Source of the DNA: Candidatus Gastranaerophilales bacterium
GTDB lineage: Bacteria; Cyanobacteriota; Vampirovibrionia; Gastranaerophilales; Gastranaerophilaceae
NCBI GenBank assembly: GCA_910587055.1
Contig: CAJUKY010000015.1
Coordinates: 1-51,936, forward strand
Reading direction: 5' to 3'
Length of the DNA stretch: 51,936 nucleotides
Translations under genes and position numbers: made by a program
Part shown: piece after piece, positions 1-10,000 of the stretch
How positions within the stretch are numbered: position 1 is the first letter of the stretch
How the letters are laid out: the number at the start of each line of letters is the position of its first letter
The notes under the pieces: generated by a model
What the model saw: the letters and a program-made list of their open reading frames with translations, nothing else
The model's database searches: none
What the model was told of the DNA's origin: nothing

Positions 1-559
1 CAGGGTCAAGCCTTTGCTCCTGTGCTGCAAGAGTTAAATCTGTACCGAATTCATCAAGGCTCGGGGTTTTTGCTTTTGACTGCGGAGCTCCAGTAGTTGT
101 TGCCTGCGGGCCTTGACCTGTTCTGGATTCGCCAAGAAGTTTAATTACGTTGCTTCTGCATTTATTTAAGTCTACACCCAGATTTTCAAGGACCTTGGCT
201 GCAACTCCCTCTCCTTCTCTTATTAAGCCTAAAAGAAGGTGTTCCGTACCAATATAATTGTGACCTAATTGTCTTGCTTCATCCCATGATAATTCAAGAA
301 CTTTTTTTGCTCTCGGGGTAAAAGGAATTTCAACTGCAACAAATCCCGAGCCTCTGCCGATTATTTTTTCAACCTGAGCTCTTGCATCCTTAATATTTAC
401 GCCCATTGATTTCAGTGTCTTAGCTGCAACGCCGGAGCCTTCTCCTATAAGACCGAGCAAGACTTGTTCGGTACCTACAAAATTATGCCCGAGGCGCCTT
501 GCTTCTTCCTGAGCTAGCATTATTACCCTTATTGCTTTTTCGGTAAATCTTTCAAACAT
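1..559 (-). CDS. clpC: ATP-dependent Clp protease ATP-binding subunit ClpC, N-terminal part (runs off the left edge)
   Basis: Reverse-strand reading from an ATG at 557-559 gives MFERFTEKAIRVIMLAQEEA, followed by two Clp_N repeats, each with a LGHNxxGTExxLLGLIxEG motif (about residues 20-45 and 95-120). A Gly/Thr/Gln-rich linker follows, then the start of the first AAA module (LDEFGTDLTLAAQE), where the window ends. ClpC is a hexameric AAA+ unfoldase that feeds substrates to ClpP in the cytoplasm; the N-domain binds adaptors and substrates. An AAGGAAG ribosome binding site lies just upstream of the ATG. Both AAA modules and any ClpP loop lie outside the window, so ClpC is called from the N-domain and its typical ClpC wording rather than from the ATPase sites. 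It follows rpiB on the same strand after 89 bp. Confidence 0.93.
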   Translation of the reverse strand, partial: MFERFTEKAIRVIMLAQEEARRLGHNFVGTEQVLLGLIGEGSGVAAKTLKSMGVNIKDARAQVEKIIGRGSGFVAVEIPFTPRAKKVLELSWDEARQLGHNYIGTEHLLLGLIREGEGVAAKVLENLGVDLNKCRSNVIKLLGESRTGQGPQATTTGAPQSKAKTPSLDEFGTDLTLAAQEQRLDP

Positions 560-648
560 TATAAACTTCCTTAAAACGGATTACTAATTCATAACTTTAG
601 TTTATCACCAAAATAAATTTTCTCAAATTATCATATACGGTGTAGAAA

Positions 649-1083
649 TTACTCAATCATATCAATACGTTTTTTGTGTCTTCCGCCTTCAAAACCTGTT
701 TTTAACCAGATATCAACGATATCAAGCGCCAGATAGTCACCAATAACTCTTTCACCCAAGCATAAAACATTTGAATTATTGTGTGCTCTTGAAACTCTGG
801 CTGAATAAGTATTTTCAATAGAAACAGCTCTTATGCCTTTTGTTTTATTTGCGGTAATACTCATGCCGAGTCCTGTTCCGCAAACAAGAATTCCTCTGTC
901 GAACTCTCCTTGTGCAACTGCTTTTGAAACTTCTTTTGCAACTTCGGGATAATCGCTTGCCTCTTTTTGAAAAATGCCAAAATCTTTATGTTCAATGTTA
1001 TGGACTTCTAAATATTCTTTAATTTTTTCTTTCAAATGAAATCCGCCATGATCGCATCCGATTGCAACTTTTAAATTTTCCAT
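649..1083 (-). CDS. rpiB: Ribose-5-phosphate isomerase B
   Basis: A 144-residue RpiB/LacAB family protein that interconverts ribose 5-phosphate and ribulose 5-phosphate in the non-oxidative pentose phosphate pathway. Visible family marks are the N-terminal CDHGG substrate motif, the active-site Cys in LVCGTGLGMS (about residue 67), the phosphate-binding SRAHNNSNVLCLGER block and a C-terminal GGRHKKRI. Length is normal for the family. The start is supported by a TAGGAG site in front of the ATG. It has its own consensus promoter (TTTACA, 17 bp, TATAAT, minus strand, 1113-1141). It lies between a terminator on one side and clpC downstream. This is a housekeeping gene with nothing odd. Confidence 0.95.
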   Translation of the reverse strand: MENLKVAIGCDHGGFHLKEKIKEYLEVHNIEHKDFGIFQKEASDYPEVAKEVSKAVAQGEFDRGILVCGTGLGMSITANKTKGIRAVSIENTYSARVSRAHNNSNVLCLGERVIGDYLALDIVDIWLKTGFEGGRHKKRIDMIE

Positions 1084-1112
1084 TAAATTCTCCTACTGTT
1101 TGCTATTTGTAA

Positions 1113-1141
1113 ATTATACAAATTTTTTTCAAGAGTGTAAA
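1113..1141 (-). promoter_or_regulatory. sigma70-type promoter of rpiB
   Basis: On the minus strand TTTACA (1136-1141) is separated by exactly 17 bp from TATAAT (1113-1118), about 30 bp before the rpiB ATG. It is one of the best promoter matches in the window and shows that this lineage uses ordinary -35/-10 promoters. Confidence 0.7.
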
Positions 1142-1159
1142 CTCTATTAATTAATATTA

Positions 1160-1191
1160 AAAAAGCTCAGGAAATATTTCCTGAGCTTTAA
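1160..1191 (-). terminator. Rho-independent terminator of the 1208-3097 gene
   Basis: A near-perfect hairpin (AAAGCTCAGGAAA / TTTCCTGAGCTTT) lies 17 bp past the stop of the minus-strand gene and ends in a run of T on that strand. Confidence 0.85.
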
Positions 1192-1207
1192 AAATTATTT
1201 ATATTTT

Positions 1208-3097
1208 TTAGGCTGCCGTCCATAAAGAACCGTCAAGATATGGGTTTTGGCTATCCGGATTATCTTTAATTCTTTCACCTTTTTTGCCTAATTCTTTCAT
1301 AAGTTTTATGTAAGAAATTTGTTCACTGTCGCTTTCTGCATTGTTAAAGCCGCTTGTAAGATTTAGGAACTCTACTTTGCAGTCCGCAAATTTGTCATTA
1401 TTATCGGCATCATTACCAAGGGATTTTTCTACATTGCTGAGGGTATCTTCGGTTTTTGTTTTTTCTTGCATAAATTGTGTTTCTGCACTGCTGCCAACAC
1501 CTTCAGTGGCACTTACTTTTGTCATAAGAGTTGAAAGAAGCGAGTCTGCATTATTTGTCATCTGCTGAAGTGCTGATGTATCATAAACATAGCCCTGATT
1601 TATGTTTGAAACCATATTATCGCTTAATTTTAAGAAAGATTGAACTTCAAAATCATTTACATCATTTGCGCTGTAATATCCGTTTAATGCATTATTACTT
1701 GCTATAAAATCATCTCTTGCATCGGCTTGAGCATCCATTTCTTTTTTGCTTGTAATTGTTTTTGCACCCCCAATCACTTTTGTTGAGGTTGATTTTATAA
1801 CTTCTTGTATTATTGCTGTTTCAGTAACTGAATTTAGTTCTGATACCGTCATTGTGGCAACATCAACAGCATCAAGTGAAACCCCGATTTCTTCATAAGT
1901 TGCTATTGTTTCAATGACTTCCATTTTTTCGGCAGCTTCTTCTTTGCTCATTCCGCCTTCTTCTACAAGCGTGTCAGTAAGAATGTTGTCATCAAGGTTG
2001 CCGTTTTCATCTGCTGAATTTAGGAAGTTTGAAATTGGAACGGAAATTCCTTCTGCTGTGCCGAGCCCATCTTCTTCAGGTTTCAGTCCGGTTTCGGTTT
2101 CTATTCCAATTCCGGGTTCTGCTTCTTCTTGGCTGCTGCCTGCTGCTGCAATAGTTAAAGCTGCTTTTCTTACATCTTCATCAGATGCCTGAACACCTGT
2201 TTTTTTATTTGCTGCTTTGATTGCTGCTTCTATTTCTTCTAATGTGGCTGTTCCGTTTTGGATTTTTTCTTCAAGTTCTTTAAGCTCTTCTTCTAAAGCT
2301 TCCGCATGTTCTTCATTTTTTGCTTTGAAACCTTCTGTGGTTTCTTTCATAAGGGTTTTGCTTTTTATTTCGTTATTATTATCACTTATTGTTTCATTGT
2401 TTTCTTTGAGTTTTTCTTCGGCTTCTGCTTTTTTGTCTTCATAATTTGCTTTTTGAGTCTTTAACGCTTCAATATTAACGCCTTTACCAAAAAAACTGTT
2501 TACCCCGTTTGATATTGTTCCAAGAAAACCTGAGTTTGCCTGAATTAAATTATCTAATCTTGCAATTTCACCGTCATAATAATCTATAGTTCTATTTATA
2601 CCTTTGTTTTCGGTTTCCAGTTTTTGGGTGGATTCTTCAAGTTCATCTATTTTTTCTGTAAGGGTTTCTATGCGTTTATCCTGCACAGCAATGATATTTG
2701 TATATCTTTCCAGTTCGCTTCCGACATTTGTTTGAGTGGTGGTTGCTTCTTCAACTCGAGTATTTACTGCTTCTTGCTGTGCTTCCAGCGTTTCTACATC
2801 TGCGTTTTTATCTACGGTGTAAATAGCATCTTTTTCTGAAGCATTTGTTATTCCTGTACTTGTTGTGTACGTATCACCGCTTGTAGTGTCTGCTGCAGCA
2901 AACAAATCGCCGGATGTTGTTTTTGCGTCAATACTTGTTTCTTTTACTTCTGCATCAGAAGTAAAAGCCGTGTCTAAAACCGCCTCATTGTTTAATTCTG
3001 CTTTTGCATTGCCGGAGGTCGCTTCTGTGTTACCTTGAGCACCAGTTGCAGAGGGATATTTGTATTTGTATTCATTTATTTGTGTATCGTATGACAC
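1208..3097 (-). CDS. Large acidic coiled-coil protein of the HLR1-associated group, function unknown
   Basis: A 629-residue acidic protein with no family I recognise. The first 90 residues are Thr/Ser/Gly/Asp rich with repeated TTSGD elements. Residues about 90-300 are strongly heptad-like (Glu/Lys/Leu rich, several short amphipathic blocks), interrupted by a hydrophobic patch (SGFLGTISNGVNSFFGKGVN). The remainder is mostly helical and ends NPYLDGSLWTAA. No signal peptide or membrane segment is visible. Translation probably starts at GTG (3095-3097), since a clean AGGAG site sits 9 nt upstream and no ATG fits. It has its own promoter with an HLR1-like repeat and its own terminator. It shares promoter architecture, acidity and coiled-coil style, but no clear sequence similarity, with the 31910-33565 protein. 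A structural, surface or secreted role is only a guess. Confidence 0.7.
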   Translation of the reverse strand: MSYDTQINEYKYKYPSATGAQGNTEATSGNAKAELNNEAVLDTAFTSDAEVKETSIDAKTTSGDLFAAADTTSGDTYTTSTGITNASEKDAIYTVDKNADVETLEAQQEAVNTRVEEATTTQTNVGSELERYTNIIAVQDKRIETLTEKIDELEESTQKLETENKGINRTIDYYDGEIARLDNLIQANSGFLGTISNGVNSFFGKGVNIEALKTQKANYEDKKAEAEEKLKENNETISDNNNEIKSKTLMKETTEGFKAKNEEHAEALEEELKELEEKIQNGTATLEEIEAAIKAANKKTGVQASDEDVRKAALTIAAAGSSQEEAEPGIGIETETGLKPEEDGLGTAEGISVPISNFLNSADENGNLDDNILTDTLVEEGGMSKEEAAEKMEVIETIATYEEIGVSLDAVDVATMTVSELNSVTETAIIQEVIKSTSTKVIGGAKTITSKKEMDAQADARDDFIASNNALNGYYSANDVNDFEVQSFLKLSDNMVSNINQGYVYDTSALQQMTNNADSLLSTLMTKVSATEGVGSSAETQFMQEKTKTEDTLSNVEKSLGNDADNNDKFADCKVEFLNLTSGFNNAESDSEQISYIKLMKELGKKGERIKDNPDSQNPYLDGSLWTAA

Positions 3098-3133
3098 TTT
3101 TGGTTGCTCCTGTGACTTTACCTTTCATATATA

Positions 3134-3164
3134 TATAAAGTATATATTTTTTATCTAATTTCAA
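3134..3164 (-). promoter_or_regulatory. Promoter of the 1208-3097 gene (TTGAAA-19-TTTATA)
   Basis: On the minus strand TTGAAA (3159-3164) and TTTATA (3134-3139) are 19 bp apart. They lie 14 bp downstream of the HLR1-like repeat and about 37 bp before the GTG. The same boxes with identical spacings occur before the 31910-33565 gene, which is why I accept the long spacer. Confidence 0.5.
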
Positions 3165-3178
3165 TAATTAAAGTTTTT

Positions 3179-3196
3179 GTTACAATTGTTAACATA
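3179..3196 (+). promoter_or_regulatory. HLR1-like (RpaB-type) direct repeat upstream of 1208-3097
   Basis: GTTACAAT TG TTAACATA. The cyanobacterial HLR1 consensus is two (G/T)TTACA(T/A)(T/A) octamers separated by 2 bp. The first octamer is perfect and the second has one mismatch. It lies 82 bp before the GTG start and points opposite to the gene. Confidence 0.6.
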
Positions 3197-3218
3197 CTCT
3201 TAAACCTCTTAATGAAAC

Positions 3219-3255
3219 GTAAAAGCAGGGTATAATTTTTCATACCCTGCTTTTA
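3219..3255 (-). terminator. Terminator of the 3273-6497 gene
   Basis: An inverted repeat (AAAAGCAGGGTAT / ATACCCTGCTTTT) sits about 20 bp downstream of the minus-strand stop and ends in T-rich sequence. Confidence 0.8.
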
Positions 3256-3272
3256 TTTTGTATTATTTTTTA

Positions 3273-6200
3273 TTATTTTATTGCTTCTTGAATTAACTCT
3301 TCAAACATCTGCACATATTTTTCCTGATTTTCATCAGAAATAGTAAATGCTATGTTTTGTTGGCGAAGAAATGTAATTAGTTTTTCCGGTTTGCCGTCTG
3401 ATATATAATACAACAGACTAAGTGCTTCTTCTCCGGTTATTTTTGCAGGATTGGAGTTTAGCATATCGTATATTTTGCTCAACTTATCGACATTAGCAGC
3501 AACTTTAAGATTATTATCAAGTACAAGTGCTTTTATGTGATCATTATCATAATCTATTTCAAGATCTTTTGTCAGTGCGCTAATCATACTTTTTAGAGTT
3601 TCTGTTTCATTGCCCCAAGATAGTTTTTCTTGAATATCTCTCATTAGAGAAAGCTCATTTGCAGAGTTTTCTTTGTATGTATCAAGAAAAGTACTTACTT
3701 CTTTTTTGTTTGATTTGCTGATTATTGTTTGGATTTTGTTGAAGTATTCGGTAAGATTGCCATATCCATTGTTGATTATATCAGAGAAGCTGATTTTTTC
3801 TTCTTTTGATTTTTCTTTATTAATATTTTTAAGTACTTCGCTTAAATCTGTGCATGTTATATTTTCTTCGTCAAGCAATTTCAATAACATATCTCCTTTT
3901 TCGCTTGGCTGGAGATTTTCATCTTTTAAGGCATCAGTATATGCATTTATCAATGTTGCTTGTGTTGTAATACCGTCAGATGTTGTTTTGGAAATCGGCG
4001 ACTTTGTTTTGTCATCGGTGTAATTGTAGATTTCTTTGGATATTTCATTTCCGTCTTTATCAACTTTGGTTGCAGTTTGAACTGTTATTTTTTCATCACT
4101 TTCCACAATTGCTTTTTTATCCGGATTGTATACCAGTCCTGCGGTACCGGTTGAGTATTGATAATTTATTATATCGCTGTCTGTTGTTTTTTCGGTTTTT
4201 ATTCTTCTTTCGCCGTTATTTAATTCGTAAATTTTAACAGTACCGTCCTGAGGATTTTCTTCTTTAAGAACAACTTTTGCTTCCGTTAATATGCCATTTA
4301 TTTCAATTTCGGTTTTTTGTATGGTTCTTATAATGTCTCCGCTTTTTTGCAGGATATAATCGCCTGATACTATTTCTTCACCGTTATTTAATGCTTCTAT
4401 TTGTGCATCCGTTAAAGGTGTGGATTCAAGTGAACTTGCACTTTGCGACAGATTGAGTTCATTATCGCCTTCTATGCTTACCTGATTTCCGTTTTTATCA
4501 TATTCTTCTGTTGTTACAGTACCGTCGGCCATAGTTGTTGTTTTGCTTTTAATTGTTATGCCATCTTCATAGTATTCGGTTTCTGTTAAATCATATGTTC
4601 CGTCTTCGTTATATGTATATTCACTACTGTGCTGAAGTTTATTTTCGGAATTATATAGATTTTCATCTGTTTTATTTCCGTTGTCATCATAATGCATTAC
4701 AGTATGCGTACCATCTGCAGCATATAATTCTGATGGTTTATCGTTAAAAGTGCCATCCCCATTTCTGTGGAAATATTCCACATCGCCGTTATCATATGTT
4801 ACAGTGCGCGTTGCACCGCCGTTAATAAAATCTGTTTTGGAAACGGTGCGTGTATCTTCTTCGGAGCCATCATCTTCGTCTTGATCTTCATTTTGTGAAG
4901 CAGGTTCGCCTATTTCAACAAGTAAATCTGCATTACCTTCAATTTCACCTACAGGATTGCCGTTTTCATCAGGCGTAAATGAACATCTGTCTATTTCCTC
5001 TCCTTCAAGGTTGTATTTAACTACTGCGATTTGGTTATTTTGGAGATCTGTCGCTACTTCTGTATGTGTATTATTTTCCATATCGTATTTGTAGTCTATT
5101 GTGCCGATTGCTTCATGATTTGTGTCATAGTAAACAGTTTGCAGAGGAAGACCGTTTTCGTATGTAACCTTTACGCCACTGTCGGCTTCTTCTCCGCAAG
5201 TATGTTCCATGGTTTTGCTGCTTATTACTCCGGCTTTGGTATATGTTGTATCAATTGCCCGCCCGTTATTTTCGCCGACTGTATATTCAACATGCTCAAC
5301 ATAGCTGCCATCTTCGCTGAATTCTTGCGTTCCCGTTCCGATTGTATTTCCGTCTTGAGAATATGTTACTGCAGCTGATTTTATTCCGTTATCATCATAT
5401 GAATATATAGCTTCAGAGGTTATACCATCTTGTTGAACCGTATTTGTGCTTATTTCTTTGCCTTCGCTATCGTAGTTTATTAATTGTACATTGCCGCTGT
5501 CTGCCCAGCTTCTTGTTTCAATTGTTGTGCCGTCTTCATTATGTGCTATTGTGCTTTCCCACATTATATTATCGCCGTTGAATTGTCTTTTTCCCACAAT
5601 ATTGCCTTCGGCATCCATATAAGTTGCTATTTCAATTCCGTTTTCTTCGTCTATTTGTTCTCTTTCATTTAGTTCTTGAACATCTTCAGGAATTTGAGCA
5701 AGTGCAGACTGTACAACAGTGTCCATTTCTTCACTGCCGCTTTCAGTTGTTTCATCTATTTTGTCTGTTTGCGATGTAATTCCGGGTAGAGTAATTACAT
5801 CACCATCATGTATAACCGCATTGCGTCTTGCTCCGTCATTTATATGCGGTCTTCCGCCTGTGCCGTTTTCATCTCCGTAAATATCGGGGTTTGCATTCAT
5901 TATTTCCGTTTCTTTTGTATACCATTCTTCTGAATACGGAGTAAGCTCCTGATAGTAATTTTTCATTATATGGTCAAGACAATCGTTGGCATATTTATTT
6001 CCATCCTGAGCAGCAGAACCCCATGATTGAATATTTACTTGAAAACCATCTGTGTTATTTTCTTCACTTTTTTCTGTAGTATCAGTAGTGTTTTCTGTTT
6101 CTGCGGTTTCTTCGGTATCAGTATCGGTTTCATCTGTTTCTGCGGCTCCTGCTTTGGTCGCAGCATCTGTTATATTTTGTATTAATATATTTATATCCTG

Positions 6201-6497
6201 CATTTGTATTTCTGCAGGATTCTCAATTTTTAAAGTTTCTTTTAGAAATTTATTAATTTCTTCGTTGCTGATTTCTTCTTCATTATCATCAATATTTATT
6301 GATTCAATGATATATTTTGTTTCATCTTTATCCAGCCCGTCTTCAAGTGTTATCTTTTTCTCATCATTAATGTTTACTGTTTCAAGTTTCTTTGCTGTTG
6401 AAGAATGAAGTATATCTTCGACGCCGCCAAGATTAAATTCATCCGGTAATTTTGTGAAATCTATTCCACTAATGTTGATACCACCATTGCTGCTCAT
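3273..6497 (-). CDS. Acidic modular protein: EF-hand-like region, expanded LysM-like module, YD/MORN-like repeats
   Basis: A 1074-residue acidic protein. The N-terminus (SSNGGINISGIDFTKLPDEF) is paralogous to that of the 10329-11507 protein (GFNIQDIDFNKVSDSF). Residues about 40-100 resemble a degenerate EF-hand pair. Residues about 151-240 form a LysM-like module with a conserved core, EEWYTKETEIMNANPDIYG, and a final GDVITLPG. Residues about 285-830 are a long series of imperfect 18-25 residue units of the type YDxxGNxxxxxxY(S/T)Y(N/D)EDGT, like YD or MORN-variant repeats. The final 230 residues are helical. No signal peptide is visible. It follows the 119-residue gene by 24 bp with its own AAAGGAG site, so the two are probably one operon. 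LysM domains usually bind peptidoglycan or other GlcNAc polymers, so a cell-surface or secreted role is plausible. Enzymatic function is not indicated. Confidence 0.75.
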   Translation of the reverse strand: MSSNGGINISGIDFTKLPDEFNLGGVEDILHSSTAKKLETVNINDEKKITLEDGLDKDETKYIIESINIDDNEEEISNEEINKFLKETLKIENPAEIQMQDINILIQNITDAATKAGAAETDETDTDTEETAETENTTDTTEKSEENNTDGFQVNIQSWGSAAQDGNKYANDCLDHIMKNYYQELTPYSEEWYTKETEIMNANPDIYGDENGTGGRPHINDGARRNAVIHDGDVITLPGITSQTDKIDETTESGSEEMDTVVQSALAQIPEDVQELNEREQIDEENGIEIATYMDAEGNIVGKRQFNGDNIMWESTIAHNEDGTTIETRSWADSGNVQLINYDSEGKEISTNTVQQDGITSEAIYSYDDNGIKSAAVTYSQDGNTIGTGTQEFSEDGSYVEHVEYTVGENNGRAIDTTYTKAGVISSKTMEHTCGEEADSGVKVTYENGLPLQTVYYDTNHEAIGTIDYKYDMENNTHTEVATDLQNNQIAVVKYNLEGEEIDRCSFTPDENGNPVGEIEGNADLLVEIGEPASQNEDQDEDDGSEEDTRTVSKTDFINGGATRTVTYDNGDVEYFHRNGDGTFNDKPSELYAADGTHTVMHYDDNGNKTDENLYNSENKLQHSSEYTYNEDGTYDLTETEYYEDGITIKSKTTTMADGTVTTEEYDKNGNQVSIEGDNELNLSQSASSLESTPLTDAQIEALNNGEEIVSGDYILQKSGDIIRTIQKTEIEINGILTEAKVVLKEENPQDGTVKIYELNNGERRIKTEKTTDSDIINYQYSTGTAGLVYNPDKKAIVESDEKITVQTATKVDKDGNEISKEIYNYTDDKTKSPISKTTSDGITTQATLINAYTDALKDENLQPSEKGDMLLKLLDEENITCTDLSEVLKNINKEKSKEEKISFSDIINNGYGNLTEYFNKIQTIISKSNKKEVSTFLDTYKENSANELSLMRDIQEKLSWGNETETLKSMISALTKDLEIDYDNDHIKALVLDNNLKVAANVDKLSKIYDMLNSNPAKITGEEALSLLYYISDGKPEKLITFLRQQNIAFTISDENQEKYVQMFEELIQEAIK

Positions 6498-6521
6498 TTT
6501 CGTGCTCCTTTATGTTTTTAA

Positions 6522-6881
6522 TTAATTTCTTTTTTCAAGTAGTTTGCTTGCAAAATTATTTACTAGTTCTTCAAACTCTTTTTTGTCTAAATCATTTTGA
6601 TTTTGGTTACTGTTATCTTTGTCTTCTGCTGAAGTTACTTCACCGGTTTTATCGTCATTTTTAAAATCAAAATTTGAGGTGTTGAAGTCATTTGTGTCGT
6701 CAATTAATCCTGAAGCATCCACAAAATCATCTTCGTTACTCTTTGAAATATGGTTTATTTTATTCGATGTTAATTGTTCAGATGCACCTTGCTCATTCGT
6801 TTTATTTGGTGAACTTATTTGTTCTGTTTGCCCTAAACCTTGTTTAAAATGCAGATTGTCAAATGGATTTATACGACTCAT
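6522..6881 (-). CDS. Small acidic protein leading the 6881-3273 operon, unknown function
   Basis: A 119-residue, Asn/Asp/Ser-rich and probably disordered protein that begins MSRINPFDNLHFKQGLG and ends in a short amphipathic helix (DKKEFEELVNNFASKLLEKR). No signal peptide, Cys or known domain is visible. An AAGGGA site lies 9 nt before the ATG. It is the first gene after the HLR1-bearing promoter region and lies 24 bp ahead of the large LysM-like/YD-repeat gene, which suggests a partner such as a chaperone or export adaptor. That role is inferred only from position. Confidence 0.65.
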   Translation of the reverse strand: MSRINPFDNLHFKQGLGQTEQISSPNKTNEQGASEQLTSNKINHISKSNEDDFVDASGLIDDTNDFNTSNFDFKNDDKTGEVTSAEDKDNSNQNQNDLDKKEFEELVNNFASKLLEKRN

Positions 6882-6959
6882 GTATAGTTTTCCCTTGTTG
6901 TTTCCACAATTGGAATATCGGTATTTTTTCCTGTAACCTTGAATATTTTTTACTTTTTG

Positions 6960-6977
6960 GTTACAAATGTTTACAAT
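6960..6977 (+). promoter_or_regulatory. Perfect HLR1 (RpaB-type) direct repeat upstream of the 6881-3273 operon
   Basis: GTTACAAA TG TTTACAAT matches both octamers of the HLR1 consensus with the correct 2-bp gap. It lies 79 bp before the ATG of the 119-residue gene. The likely -10 on the minus strand is GATATT at 6914-6919; no clear -35 is seen. Confidence 0.7.
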
Positions 6978-6978
6978 T

Positions 6979-7014
6979 AAAAACAGGGCATCAATTGAAA
7001 GATGCCCTGTTTTA
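6979..7014 (-). terminator. Terminator of the 10329/7037 operon
   Basis: AAAACAGGGCATC / GATGCCCTGTTTT hairpin followed by T5 on the minus strand, about 23 bp past the stop at 7037. Confidence 0.85.
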
Positions 7015-7036
7015 TTTTGTTATCAGATTTTAGATT

Positions 7037-10000
7037 TTAGATTGTGTATTTTTCAAAGAAATTATCTTTAATTTCTATTGAAGCTGTAGTTAAGCCGCTT
7101 TGGCCTGCGTTGTTGTTTGAGGTATTGTCGCCTACACTGGTATTGGGATTGCCGCCTCTGTTGCCATCATCATCACTGTCAGTATCAGTATCAGTATCAG
7201 TATCAGTGTCTGTATCGGTATCAGTGTCTGTATCGGTATCAGTATCGGCAGTATCCGCTAAATTGGAGTTTGTACTTGCGCTTGAACTGCCGTCACTAAG
7301 ACCGGGTGCCGGATCACATCCATCATCATCGGTGTCTGTATCAGTGTCTGTGTCTGTATCTGTATCAGTATCCGTATCCGTATCTGTATCTGTGTCGGTA
7401 TCTGTGTCTGTGTCTGTGTCTGTATCAGTGTCTGTGTCTGTGTCAGTATCTGTATCGCCAGGAAGATCTGTATCTTCATTTCCAGGTCTATTTTCATCAT
7501 CACTGTCTGTGTCGGTATCTGTGTCGGTATCTGTGTCGGTATCTGTGTCGGTATCTGTGTCGGTATCTGTGTCTGTGTCTGTGTCAGTATCTGTATCTGT
7601 ATCAGTATCGGTGTCGGTATCAGTGTCTGCGTCTGTGTCAGTATCTGTATCTGTATCAGTATCGGTGTCGGTATCAGTGTCTGTGTCTGTGTCAGTATCT
7701 GCGTCTGTGTCAGTATCGGTGTCGGTATCAGTGTCTGTGTCTGTATCAGTATCGGTGTCGGTATCAGTGTCGGTATCGATATCGGTATCGGTGTCTGTGT
7801 CGATATCTGTGTCGGTATCGATATCGGTGTCGGTATCAGTATCGGTATCAGAGTCTATTTTATCGGTCGTTGTATCTTCTTGCTTCTTCTGTACAACTGC
7901 TTTTGCGGTACCCATTCTTACATAAGTTTCGCTTGTTTTAAGTTCTACTGCGCTGCCGTCTTCGTTTTTGAATCTGATATTTCCGGCTTCATCATAGAAT
8001 TTAACATCTTTTGCAGTGTCAAGATTTACGCTGCCATATTGTTCAAGGAAGTTTTCAAGTGTTCCGTCAGCATCGGAGCCTTCAGCTTTGCCATACTGTG
8101 CAACAAGTTCATTACGAACTTTTGCTGCTGCATCCTCTTGTGACATACCTTCGGCTTTGTAATTTTCAATTGAATCATTGATTGAAACATATTCCGTGCC
8201 ATTTGCTTTTGCAGCTTCGGCTAATGCTTTTTCATCAATTTCGTATGCACCGAATAATTCAAGCTGACCGTTAATTTCTTGCGTTGCGGCAAATATTTCC
8301 GGGTTATCTTTTACGTTATTTAGCATATAAGCATCTGCTAAAGCTTGAGAGGCTTGGTCGTTGATATTGAATGAATTTGGCATTTGCAGAGTGTCGCCCG
8401 GGTGAAGCATAATATCTTTTCTGGAATCAACATCCGCTTTATCGCTTCTGGCGCCTTCCAGAACACCTTCGGCATTGACTGTTCCGTAAATTTCAGGGTT
8501 TGCATCCATAATTTCGGTTACTTTTGCATTCCATTCATCGCTGTCTTGTTTTAAATCAGGGTAATTTTGACTTATTAAGCCATACAAACTCTGTCCGCTT
8601 TTTACTTCAACTTCTTTATCACCTTTTAAAGCCTCGCCTGTTCTTGGGTCATATGAATATTTTAGAATATCATCAAGTTTCGTAACGGCGTTTTTATCAG
8701 GGTTTTCGGGGTCAATTGTTTCAACAAGAGGGATTTCGCTTAATGCTTCACCGTTTTCAGGCGACATTACAGAAAGCTGTAAAATCTCTTTTCCTGTTGT
8801 ATAATTATATTTGCCGTTTTCATATTTAATACTGTTTACAAGAACATTATCGGGCAGATTTAATTTATTAATATCATCCGCTGTTAGCTGATTTAATAAT
8901 ACTTCAGCTCTTTCATTATCATCTAAACTGTTTGGAACTTTTTCGCCATCTTCATTTTTGCCCCAGTATTCAAATAAGTCAGCATTTGCGGGATCGTTTG
9001 CAATCTGGAATAAAATCGCATTAAATGCATCTTTATCTTTAACATTTCCTTTAGAATCGACCTCTAACCCGTATTCTGAAGCGATTGCATTTTGAACGCT
9101 TGTATGCTTTCCATTCATTTCCGCATCAAGTTTTGCATTGAAATCTTTAATTGCTTCATCATCCGTTAATATCGTTGCGTTTTCTTTTACATCATCAGGC
9201 AGCTTATCTGCTAATTCCTTAGGAACACCGCCGAGTTCCGTATTAAATTTTTGTACTGCATTGCTTAATGCTGTGTCATAGTCTTCTTGATTTAAAATTT
9301 CTACGCTTTTATTTTCGGTAGAGAATTGTTGCTGCTCTACTTTTGTATCTGAAATTCTTCTGCTGCCTCCCGGCGTGGGAAGTTCTACTTCGGGAACCAC
9401 AATGTCAAGTGCTTCGGGTTCTTTACCGTTTTCGGGTACTTTAACAAGGTTTAAGTCTTTAATTGCATCGTATTTGTTTGATAATTCATCAAGGCTTGTT
9501 ATATTTGTATTATTTTCTTTATTGTAGGCTTCTACCAGATTTGCTTCAAGGTTTTTATTATTCTGCAGATATTCATCAATTATATTGTGTGCATAAGTAT
9601 CTTCAATTGATTCATATTGGAAAGTCGGATTTCCTGTTTTTTTATCTTCGGTAACTTCACCGTTTTCATCTCTGTATACAAGATTGCCTTCTTCATCCTG
9701 TTCATAGAACTGCGGAAAACTTTTTGCATCAAAAACAGCTTCAAAATCAAAAGCATCTTTGATTAAATCTTCAAGAGTTGTTTTTTGTGTACCTTTTGCA
9801 TCTTTATCATAAACAACGCTTTGAGAATCTTTATCTTCTTTTGGTGTAAGAGTTGTTGTTTTTGCATCTGTTGTGTAAATATCTGTTACGGCTTTATAAC
9901 CTTCTTTTACAGAAACAGTTTTATTGGCTTCTTTATATGTATTTGTGATATTTGTAATAACTGTCTGCATATTTTTTGCAGCTTCATCAAGTTTATCTTC

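Noticed and set aside
2217..6408. Many plus-strand open frames (Ser/Phe/Leu-rich) opposite the large acidic genes
   Set aside because: They arise from low stop-codon frequency opposite acidic codons, lack ribosome binding sites and show no domain features.
7165..7857. CRISPR-like periodic repeat
   Set aside because: The period is 6 bp and coding (Thr-Asp) with no spacers; there are no cas genes.
7044..7925. Plus-strand open frame encoding a Val-Ser repeat protein opposite the Thr-Asp tracts
   Set aside because: It is the antisense shadow of the (GAY-ACN)n repeat; it has no ribosome binding site or family, and the minus-strand frame is continuous with real domains and operon context.
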